Assembly (NCBI GenBank): GCA_001586965.3 | Contig: LUCW03000144.1 | Location: 10,001-38,675, forward strand | Direction of reading: 5' to 3' | Source: Sphaeroforma sirkka | Taxonomy: Eukaryota; Opisthokonta; Ichthyosporea; Ichthyophonida | DNA length: 28,675 bases | Shown: in pieces, positions 20,638-28,675 of the stretch | Numbering within the stretch: position 1 is the stretch's first letter | Layout: each line of letters starts with the position of its first letter | Position numbers and translations under genes: made by a program | Notes under the pieces: generated by a model | The model's database searches: none | Told to the model about the DNA's origin: nothing | Seen by the model: the letters and a program-made list of their open reading frames with translations, nothing else

Positions 20638-21240
20638 ACCTCGCGAGCTTGAGCCGCTGACGATTTTCCCTCGCGAGCTCGAGTGCTAACCGTTTATTCT
20701 CGCGAGCTCGAGTGGCTGGTTTATACTCGGGAGCTAGAGTCGCTGCTTTTTTATACTCAAGAGCTCGAGAGTTTATACTCGGGAGCCAGAGTTGCTGGTT
20801 TATACTCGGGAGCTAGAGTCGCTGGTTTATACTCGGGAGCTAGAGTCGCTGCTTTTTATACTCAAGAGCTCGAGAGGCTGGTTTTATACTGGGAGCCAGA
20901 GTCGCTGCTTTTATACTCAAGAGCCTCGAGTGGCTGGTTTATACTCGGGAGCTAGAGTCGCTGCTTTTTTATACTCAAGAGCTCGAGAGGCTGGTTTATA
21001 CTCGGGAGCTCGAGAGGCTGGTTTATACTCGGGAGCTAGAGTTGCTGGTTTATACTCGGGAGCTAGAGTCGCTGCTTTTTTATACTCAAGAGCTCGAGAG
21101 GCTGGTTTATACTCGGGAGCTAGAGTTGCTGGTTTATACTCGGGAGCTAGAGTCGCTGCTTTTTATACTCAAGAGCTCGAGTGGCTGGTTTATACTCGGG
21201 AGCCAGAGTTGCTGGTTTATGCTCCAGAGCTTGAGCTCGA
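20638..21240. repeat. minisatellite II, about 22 palindromic cores
   Basis: Units of about 26-32 bp each hold TTTATACTC followed by a near-palindrome of the form CTCGGGAGCTAGAG, CTCAAGAGCTCGAG or CTCGCGAGCTCGAG. Two unit types tend to alternate: one beginning GCTGGTTTATACTCGGGAG and one GCTGCTTTTTATACTCAAGAG. The cores share a central AGCT. The field lies just after the integrase stop of element B on minus (21275), in its 3' noncoding part or LTR. Long open frames across it on plus are a product of the repeat. Confidence 0.93.
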
Positions 21241-21274
21241 TATCCGAGAACAAAGTTATATTGAAGATAAAGTA

Positions 21275-22570
21275 TTAGACTTGTGCACGTTGGCGCTTAC
21301 GTGTCCGTGTCTGCGAAGCTTTGTGGTAGGCCGCGATATCGTTGGCATCATCAAAAGCTTCTGCTGTTTCCCACGTTGGTTCGCCTTCTCGCCATCTCAC
21401 CAGGTATTCTAATTTCCCCGTCTCATCATTCGTACGATGTGTGATAATATGGCGAAACTCCACCCCTCCTTCGGTCCATAAGTCTTCGTTAATTGGTGGG
21501 TCTGTGCGTCTATGCACTAAACGGAGGAGTTCCACCCGTACCGGTTTGGTCTTGAATTCTGGTGGGGCGGAACCATCCTTGTTCGCTAACTCGTAGCGTT
21601 GGCCGTGTCTAGCTTTGACTACATATGGTCCAAACAATGGCCGCATAGCCTTCGTTGTTCGGCCTTCTGATCGTACCATGACCACATCTCCTTCGTCGAA
21701 ATGTACCAAGTCGTGAGCATGCAGGCGGTCAAATGTCGTCGTAAGCTTGCCTGTATACTTCTTGGTAATGTGGTGGAGGGTCGGCAATATAGTGTCCTGT
21801 AACTGGTCTAATCGTTGTGCCCAGGTGTCATTCGTCATCGGCTGAGAATCCGGTAACTCGTCCGTGAAATCGGCGAACGGAACATGGCGGCGGCCAAAGT
21901 ACACGCTAAACGGTGCACTCTTATGGCGACGGGATATCCGAAGGTTCTGGTATAGCATCGTAAACGGAAGGCGTTCGTCCCATCGAAGGGGAACTGCCTC
22001 ACAGCATTGTCGAATAGAACGTGTAATCTCCTTGTGACGTCGTTCTGCCGCGCCCAGCACTTGGGGTCGATATGGTGGAGACACCTTATGTAGCATCCCC
22101 ACTTCCTGGACCAGAAGCTCCACTAACTTGTTGGTGAACTCCTTCCCCATGTCTGTTTGATTTTACGGGGAAACCATGTTCGCCAAAAAATCTCTATGAG
22201 TGTCTGTGTCGTGGTTTCCTTTGTCTTGTCCGGTGTGGCTCGAAGGATAGAATAGCCTGTGGCGATGTCTAAGACGTGAAGAATATAATTGTTCTTGCGT
22301 CTGGACTCCAGTGGCATCGGGATGTAGTCCACTTGAATATGGTCCCACGGGTAGCGTGCATCGATGCTAATCATCGGGTGGAAACCTTTACGAAGTGTGT
22401 CCTGTCCCAAACATGTGCCACATTGCCGCTTAACTTCTGTGGCTAACTCAAGTGCCCCTGGCCAAACGTGACCGTTCTGACGAAGTTGTTGGACTGTGTC
22501 CGCCGCCCCATGATGTCCTTGTTCGTGTTGCGCTTGCGTGAGTTGCGTACGACGCTGTTTCTCCGCCGGA
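21275..22570 (-). mobile_element. element B: integrase with chromodomain
   Basis: Read from about 22570 down. The zinc-finger part has HEQGHHG and, 25-30 residues on, CGTC. The catalytic core begins DHIQVDYIPMP (first Asp), passes MGKEFTNKL, and has GAAERRHKE (Glu). An SH3-like region follows (DEGDVVMVRSEG, LFGPYVVKARHGQRYEL), then a clear chromodomain at about 21487-21310: FRHIITHRTND, LEYLVRWREGEPTWET, AFDDANDIAAYHK. Chromodomains direct integration to particular histone marks in this clade. The tail is basic (RTRKRQRAQV). Confidence 0.9.
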
Positions 22571-22730
22571 CTCGCTTGTGCAAACGCCGGTTGACCCTCT
22601 GCATCTGCCAGTGCCACTGAGATTTCTCGCGCTGTGTCTAAGCACATGACATATTTTGTATGCTTTGGTTCTGCAAAACCAAGTCGCTGTGAAAACAGCG
22701 GGTCCAGTTTGAATCCATTGGGAGGACCCA

Positions 22731-23115
22731 CCCGTGCTACTACGGTATGACCCCATGGTGTCTTCCCACATGCGTACTTAGCGTACTTGAGGAACGTGTG
22801 TGGTGTCCGTGGTACCAGCACCGGTTCTGTCTGCAATAACTGCTTGAACAGGTCGAACCATGGTGCTCTTGGTACCCATGGTAGACATACTGTGGCCCGT
22901 GCGCCGTCGGCTCGTATCTTGCGTAACATCCTGTGTATCTGTCCCCAAGGCGGGTTCATCCATCCATCGACTATCGACCAGTCGTGGGCAAACGCTCCTT
23001 CCCCATCATCCTTCGTCCAGAACCGAGGAAGCTGAGCGTTGGTTGGGTCCGCAAATACATCTATGTCATTCGGTCCAAAGTGTTGTTGCGCTTGTTCAAA
23101 GTAACTAGGGAATAA
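22731..23115 (-). mobile_element. element B: Dam-like domain between RNase H and integrase
   Basis: On minus, after the RNase H end (LPDMLSRV), the frame reads HFGPNDIDVFADPTNAQLPRF, FAHDWSIVDGWMNPPWGQIH and ATVCLPWVPRAPWFDLF. This matches the phage Dam-type pattern: D-x-F-A...N near the start, D-W before a W-x-NPPW catalytic-type motif, then a hydrophobic strand with a W-F. The tract TPWGHTVVARVG closes the domain before the zinc finger. A like domain in the same place in element A means it belongs to this element lineage. Confidence 0.75.
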
Positions 23116-23174
23116 CTGCCAGCCGTCGGTATACATTATTTCGAGTTCGTCCTGCTCCGCTGTCCCCTCGTGTA

Positions 23175-23555
23175 CTCTACTTAACATGTCCGGGAGCACA
23201 TTTGACTCTCCTGGTATATGCGATATGGTAAAGTTGAATGGCGCGATGATATGATGCCATCTCTGAAGCATCGGATTAAGCTTGAGCTGTGTGTTCATAT
23301 ATACAAGGGCCTTGTGGTCCGTGAAGACCGCAAACCGTTGCCCATCCAAGTATTCCCTGAAATGTGTCAGTCCATATACCAATGCCAGTAACTCCTTCAT
23401 AGGTGTGGCGTAGTTCTGTTGCGCATGGTTCAGAGTCTTACTAAAGAACATTAAGTAATGTTTCTTACCGTTGACCCATTGGAATAGCGCTCCCCTAAAC
23501 CGTAATCGCTAGCGTCGGTTTCCAAGTTCAGAGGAATGCCGTCGACCGGAAAGTG
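23175..23555 (-). mobile_element. element B: RNase H domain
   Basis: Motifs on minus: LNLETDASDYGLG (Asp), YATPMKELLALVYGL (Glu), FAVFTDHKALVYM (Asp) and ISHIPGESNVLPDMLSRV. Standard Ty3/Gypsy RNase H directly after RT. Confidence 0.9.
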
Positions 23556-23821
23556 TAACGCCACAGCATTCACCACTGCGTCTTTCATTGCCTGCCACGC
23601 CTGTGCATGTCTCTCCTCCCAACGATCACCTATCAACTCCTTTGGTTTGAGTTTGCAAAATTCGCGCAAGGGTGCAACCGTGTTCGCGAAATTAGGCAGA
23701 TGTTCGTGGAGGTAATTTGCTAAACCCAACGCCGAGGCTATATCTTTGTATCGTTGTGGTGTGGGCCAGTCGATCAGCTTGGCCTGCTTTTCATGGTCAA
23801 TGTCAATGCCTTGTGCCGATA

Positions 23822-24374
23822 CTTTCTTCCCTAGGATCATGACTTCGGAGATAGCGAAGTGGCACTTGGCAGGGTTAAGCTTAAAACTGTGGTATGTTAA
23901 GCGTTGTATCACCTTCTGCACCGTCCTAACGTGTTCGTCATAACCGTCACTGGCGATAACTATGTCATCGATATAGTGGTGAACCGGTAAGCCATCAAGT
24001 ATTGTACTCAAGGTACGTTGAAACTGCTGCGTGAGTACATGAAGACCGAACGGTGCTGATGTGAACGAGTACTGATAACGTTCGTGTGTAAAACTAAATA
24101 AGTATTGTGAGTCTGGATGGATGGGCAGCCTGTGGTATGCAGCCGATATGTCCAGCGTCGTGTAGTACTTCTTACTCTTGAGGCGAGATATGAGTTCGTT
24201 GACCTTGGGGATCAGGAACTGGTCACCAGGAATAAGCGCGTTAACGGCACGCATGTCTAAACACACGCGTACCTTCTTGACGTTGCCTTCCGCATCGAAT
24301 GTCGGTACCGCAAGGAGAGGAAGATTAACAGTCGTTGGTGTCGTTCGTTTCGTGATCACCAAATCCGTCAACCA
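23822..24374 (-). mobile_element. element B: reverse transcriptase core
   Basis: Minus-strand motifs in order: VRVCLDMRAVNALI, KKYYTTLDISAAYHRLPIHP, YQYSFTSAPFGLH, and the catalytic YIDDIVIASDG, followed by LGKKVSAQGIDID. The order and spacing are those of Ty3/Gypsy RT. The frame is continuous upstream with a linker from the protease region. Confidence 0.92.
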
Positions 24375-24599
24375 CTTCTTCACTTGTTCATCCACATAGG
24401 GGAGCCATCGATCGGATACGAAGTTACGCGCCGATCGCCGCATCTGCAACGCTTGTTCATGGGTTACTGGGATGGTTACCTCACTCCCTTCCAGACGACA
24501 GCGCGCGTTGTCGGCAATTTTCGCATTGGCTTCCAAATCCTGTGCCAACCGTTGGCGTACATCGACGGGTTCCGTCGTGTTAGGTGCCTGTCGGCGTGG

Positions 24600-25014
24600 T
24601 ATGGGTTCGAGGAGCTCTTCTAGTTCTGTGGGGTCTATTGGTGCAAGTGGCGATTGGATACCGCCTATGTATAGGCCCAAGCCTTTCAACATATCTTGCC
24701 CCCACTATAACATCTATACCCGTCGGCAAGTTCATCAATTCTAATGAACCGTCGATAATTCTGGTACCGTACCTTATAGGTACCACTTCCGTCGTCCCCA
24801 GTCGAGGAGTTCGCACCGCCTTGTCAGCTAAATATATAAATGACCCAGGTGGTGCCGGAGTTATTGGTCGGCCAAGGAGGTCTGCGGATGTCTGTGAGAT
24901 ACAACTTCTATTTGCTCCCGTGTCTATCAAGGCTTTGAACGTACGTCCGTTGATTTGTACTTGAATATAGACTCGGTTGTCTGACGTCAGCAATGGGTCT
25001 TGTATTGCCATCAC
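24600..25014 (-). mobile_element. element B: retropepsin-type aspartic protease
   Basis: The frame has VYIQVQINGRTFKALIDTGANRSCI, with the DTGA active-site motif, and further on GIDVIVGARYVERLGPI, the flap-side I-x-G motif of retroviral proteases. It lies between gag and RT, overlapping the RT frame slightly, as is usual where pol is made by read-through or frameshift. Confidence 0.88.
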
Positions 25015-25053
25015 TGCTCCAATCGTGGTAACAAATATGAAGCTCTATCCGAC

Positions 25054-25383
25054 TCAGACACCCTCACCTCTCATGCATGATCGGCTACCGACTCCCCACA
25101 TGTCATAGGTGTGGTTTGGTGGTGACGTCATGTGCTCGAAGTCTTCGTAAAGGATCGTGTTGATATGAATCTCTGTAGCTTCCGATGGTGGAGCCAAGTC
25201 TTCGTCCTGTGTAATCGCATTCACCTGTACTTGAGGCGTCGGACGTATTGTAACTACGTCTCTAGTCTGGGATGTATTCTGCCCCTGTCCTGCGGTTGAC
25301 GTTGTGGACGGTCTGTGTACCGATTGTACGTCCCTCAAAGGACGGTTGTTGTCGTATAGCCTTGCCCGACCCTCTGCGCTCAC
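25054..25383 (-). mobile_element. element B: gag-protease linker region
   Basis: A Pro, Thr, Ser and Gln rich stretch on minus with no recognised domain connects the end of gag to the protease. Composition suggests a flexible linker. Confidence 0.5.
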
Positions 25384-27263
25384 CGCTTGCGACGCCCTGA
25401 AATGGTGACACCGTGGATGTGCCTACCACCTGGTGGCGCCTGTGCCTGGCACCCCGCACAAGTCGTTGGTACCGTAGGTTGGGGCCGTTGAGTCCAATTC
25501 TGCGTTTGTCGTCTACTCGTCTGTAGGTTGGGGCGGCTATTGGTGTGGTCGCGACTTCCATTGGTCGTCGGGCCCTCGCGGTTGTTGCGACCCTGGAAAC
25601 GTGCTGCCGTACGTTGCTGTGCATCCTGAATGTCAGGGCTCAACAGCTGTATAAGCTCGTGTGTCTCCATCAGTTGCCATTTGGGATGCAACTGTAGAGT
25701 ACGTTCATACGTACGGCCGTTGAGAGCTTCTTCTAACAGTTGTACAATGCAGTGGTTCACTAAATTCTGTTGGAAGTCGGCATCTGTCTGGCACCGTTCA
25801 CGTGCCCTCCTGTGGTTCTCCATGAGCTGTGTCATTTGTTCCATAAGAGGAGTGTGCATGTTCCGACTTTGGCCCTTGGCTAACTTGCGAAACGCGGGAT
25901 CGACAGTGGCTTGTGTTTCGTGCGAACAGATCTGTTCGATCTGTAGTTGAGGTGTGCATGTCTTCAACCGTTCAGAGTTGTCGCGGATGTAGTCCAGCGT
26001 TGACTTCTCCGCCTTGAAGTAAGATAGTACCTTATGAAACCATGTAAGGTTCCAACTCTCGTCCAGCCCTGCGATTTGTGCGTTCTTGAACGCCTCGAGG
26101 AGAGCCCCTCTTGTGTCCCGTTCCATGATATCATGTAGGTAGTATCTGTTCGACGGCCAATCAGGCCACGTACGTGGTGAAGGTACGGGACGCTTCTCTA
26201 CCGGTCGGGACTCTAATGTAGCTCGAAGTGTCTCAATCACGCCCCGAAGAGCTTCAGCTCGAGCCGTGTTATTCTCCTCGATTGCTTGGCATAGCTCGTC
26301 ACTTAACTGTAGTATCCGTGCGTGTAGCGCCTGTCGCCTTTTCTCGATACTAGCCGGTGTGGGCGGAGGCACTGTTGTCTCCTTCTCTTGTCGTTTATGT
26401 GTCTGTACATATTCACTGGGCGCTTCTTTCTCGCCCCACTGACGTTGCTGTTGTTGGCGCAGGTTCGTACTTAATCGGTCCTGTCTATTCTTCACCGCCT
26501 GCTTACCTTGAGGATTCTGTCTGGCTAATACTTGTTCATGTGCGAACTCTTGAAAAGTTGGTGTGTTCTCACTGGCAGACAGAGTATCATCCTCCTCGGT
26601 TGAACTGTCCTCTGACCCTGGTGATTTGTACCCAAGTCCATAAAACGGACGCTCACAGCCTTGAATTCGGAAGGTAGGGTTGTCTTCGTCCTCTGGTACT
26701 GCCTGTACCCGTTCGTGTGCGTCAGAAGAACTCTCCTTAGCGGCCGGCCCTATTGTAGTTCGTCCGGCGTTTATGCGCTGTAACCTCTGTTCGTATTTTT
26801 TCAAAAAGAGAGACTGCTGTTGTGTCATCAGCTCCGTGAGTTTCTGAGCTGACGATTGTTCCCGTGCCGTTTCCTTGTTGTTGGTATTTTGGTTCCGGTG
26901 ACGCTTCCGCTTGTTAGGTGGGAGGCGTGGTGGGTCATTACTGGGAAATAAGGCCCCTGGAGTATCCCAGAGAGACGAACGAGGGGACAGCCCTTCACTG
27001 GCTACCTGTTCACCAATAAAAGTCTGACTACTGTCCGCACGCAGGTTGGGTACTTCCTTGGTCTCACCCTCGAATATGACATCCTCGTCAGATTGTGCAG
27101 GTCCATTTTTGTTTGCTGTTGGTGGCTGCTTGTCGTCCGCGGAAATAATATGTGGAGCCCCAAGATGTGTCTGTTGTTGCCCCCTCCAGTGCCTGACCTG
27201 AGTGCGGAGCGGAGCGTTCCGTATGGGACTGACGACGTTTAGTTCCACGTCGGTCGATATCAT
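25380..27263 (-). mobile_element. element B: gag-like polyprotein
   Basis: The 627-residue frame begins with ATG at 27261-27263. Residues 1 to about 300 are charged and disordered. A coiled-coil-like stretch (ILQLSDELCQAIEENNTARAEAL) at about 315-355 is followed by a helical segment (about 370-560, RYYLHDIMERDTRGALLEAF and onward) in the place of the capsid domain. The end is basic and Gln/Arg rich with a Cys-x2-Cys...His group (CAGCQAQAPPGGRH), a possible nucleic-acid-binding motif. Assigned by position upstream of protease and by composition. Confidence 0.75.
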
Positions 27264-28612
27264 CTTCCTTGCGGCGCTCAGGATTCAAGAGTTGCTGTCT
27301 ACGACTTTGGCGGGGTAGGACATGGTTGGTGAGTTGTTTGTCAATGGAGAACCAGAAATGTGTGCGAATGAACTGATAGAGTACTGAATATAAATATCCA
27401 TTTTCTATTAAATTTCATCCTTCAAACACATAACGTCTCGACATCGATCTCCGAGGAACTCGTGGGTTCCCTCGTGACTGTTTTATTTCCTACACTAACA
27501 TAAGTAGTGTGGATAGTCTATATACTCTAACACTACCAGCTGTCTTACTCTTCATCCCACAATAACATATGGTTGAGTGCCTCATTAGTCGGAGCCACTT
27601 CTTGTTCTACTCCTCGCCAGCTCTTACTCCGGCCTAATGACGGCCTATTCGCAGGACCCTGTTGGGAACTTCCCTCATCGCTCCTCTTTTTACTCTTCTT
27701 ACTCGTGATGTCCTTTGTCATGTGCTGTTGCGGTTGTTGGAATATGCTTCTTGATCTAAGAACGATTGCTCGTTATTGCACTCCTAAACTAAGCTGCCGT
27801 CAACCACACCTTCTGTGCATACTGTTGATCCTCTCCGTTGACCTGATTTATCTGGAAGTTCTAGTGATTTGAGTGTGTTCGCATATCATTTTCACAATTT
27901 AACCTTGTATTTACACTTGCATCGTTCGTGTTTATGTGCGCCCCCACCCTATATATGTCTCCTAATAACTCACAGGTGCTTACTTGTGTCTCTGTATGCT
28001 TCCTAATATCCCATTCTGAAAAAGCTTTGTAAAATAATCTAGTATGCCGCTGATTCTTTTTTGCGTCATCGTACTAACCGAGTCGGTACTAACCATGTAC
28101 ATCCTCCCATCTCTATTACCCTACTGTGGATCCTAAAGAACTTTCTTCTAACAACTTCTTAAATACAATTTAAGCTCATAGCTTGCAATACGATTTGTAC
28201 TTGTCTCACACTGAAAACAACCTTCCTACCTGTACTCACACATGACTTACTTATCTGTGGATTCTGACTGATTGTCTGATTTCGTCATTTGATCGTCGTG
28301 AGACTTTCCTTGTTGACCCTGGTTAATGTTCTGCTTGATTGGAATGTTCGCTCTTCGGGTTCACTGTATTAGTAGATTCTTTCTTCATCCTCGTCGTCAC
28401 ACGTCGTTAATCCAATTAAATCGTTCAATTCAATCTAAACGTTCGGATAATCTAAAATCGTTCAATTTGATGCGACATTCTCTGTTCGCATTGTCTTCAA
28501 TTGTTATTATACTTATAACAAAAAAATATGTGCCAGCTACTGACTAATTCATTATTCTGTAGCTTTCTCTGTAATTACTAATAAACTAACAACTTCTATG
28601 GTAAGTTAAAAA
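27264..28612 (-). mobile_element. element B: long untranslated leader between 5' LTR and gag
   Basis: About 1.35 kb with no supported gene. On minus it is purine-rich in parts (plus strand rich in CT). Just inside the LTR edge, TTTATTAGTAATTA on minus (28585-28572) is the reverse complement of a sequence inside the LTR. No tRNA-type primer-binding site beginning TGG was found directly next to the LTR edge at 28613. Confidence 0.6.
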
Positions 28613-28675
28613 TGTAGTAAGTATACGAGATAACTGTATTCAACGTTCTCCTCCTCAGGGAGGACGTTGTTCATT
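28613..28675 (-). repeat. right (5') LTR of element B, first 63 bases
   Basis: Starts TGTAGTAAGTATAC like 19917 and follows the left copy to the window edge with only small length differences and no substitutions. It includes the hairpin 28641-28669 (CAACGT...ACGTTG) also present at 19948-19980. The rest of the LTR is outside the window. Confidence 0.85.

Larger units (their letters stand above)
19917..28675 (-). mobile_element. element B: Ty3/Gypsy chromovirus fossil nested in element A, nearly full length, right end outside window
   Basis: Direct terminal repeats begin at 19917 and 28613 with TGTAGTAAGTATAC. Between them on minus lie gag, protease, RT, RNase H, a Dam-like domain, integrase and chromodomain in the standard Ty3/Gypsy order. 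It interrupts the RT of element A. The coding part is largely open, with about three breaks visible. In the visible 63 bases of the right LTR there are no substitutions relative to the left LTR, only small length differences, so it is probably young. Confidence 0.9.

Noticed and set aside
20239-21240. CRISPR-like regular repeats
   Set aside because: The units are contiguous and vary in length, there are no unique spacers, and the genome is eukaryotic with introns.
20683-21412. Long plus-strand open frames with repeating YTRELESL/YSGARVAG peptides
   Set aside because: They are translations of the minisatellite in several frames at once, with no start context or neighbouring gene; part runs antisense to the integrase of element B.
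27573-27872. Plus-strand frame of 99 codons with a hydrophobic stretch
   Set aside because: It lies antisense in the leader of element B, with hydrophobicity caused by CT-rich sequence.

Overview
The window is nuclear DNA of a eukaryote. Two host genes have spliceosomal introns with GT-AG borders whose phases agree across exons: a TIP41-like PP2A/TOR regulator and a Golgi-type glycosyltransferase. A third host gene, of the EXO1/FEN1 nuclease family, survives only as a fragment. Nothing fixes the species. A unicellular opisthokont relative or another protist is a guess.

Layout. Bases 1-1972 hold the 3' part of the TIP41-like gene (+). Bases 3273-4785 hold the glycosyltransferase gene (-), with an intron that hides its last exon. 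Bases 4786-7150 are mostly empty but contain a tRNA-Leu(UAG) locus at about 6399-6513 (-), in which the 3' half of the tRNA lies upstream of the 5' half, as in a circularly permuted tRNA gene. Fragments of the 5' half lie at 6029-6094. Bases 7153-7572 are the nuclease fragment, cut off by a retroelement.

From 7573 to the right edge the window is nested Ty3/Gypsy retroelement DNA, all read on the minus strand. Element A (7573-19916) is a chromodomain-bearing element. Its last 2 kb (integrase core, chromodomain and 3' noncoding end) is repeated five times head to tail with a period of about 2.08 kb. Each of the first four units ends in the same 78-79 bp spacer, and the fifth continues into the element body (integrase zinc finger, Dam-like domain, RNase H, part of RT). 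Element B (19917 to beyond 28675) sits inside the RT region of A. It has gag, protease, RT, RNase H, a Dam-like domain, integrase and a chromodomain. Its left LTR start recurs at 28613, where the right LTR begins and runs out of the window. The 3' noncoding part of B holds a run of hairpins and a long minisatellite made of short palindromes.

How it fits together: A appears to have entered or joined the nuclease gene, its 3' end was amplified at DNA level, and B later landed in A. Both elements are treated as fossils. The points most worth checking are the permuted tRNA-Leu, the integrase-chromodomain tandem array with signs of exchange between units, the Dam-like domain shared by two different chromoviruses, and the palindromic repeat field of B.
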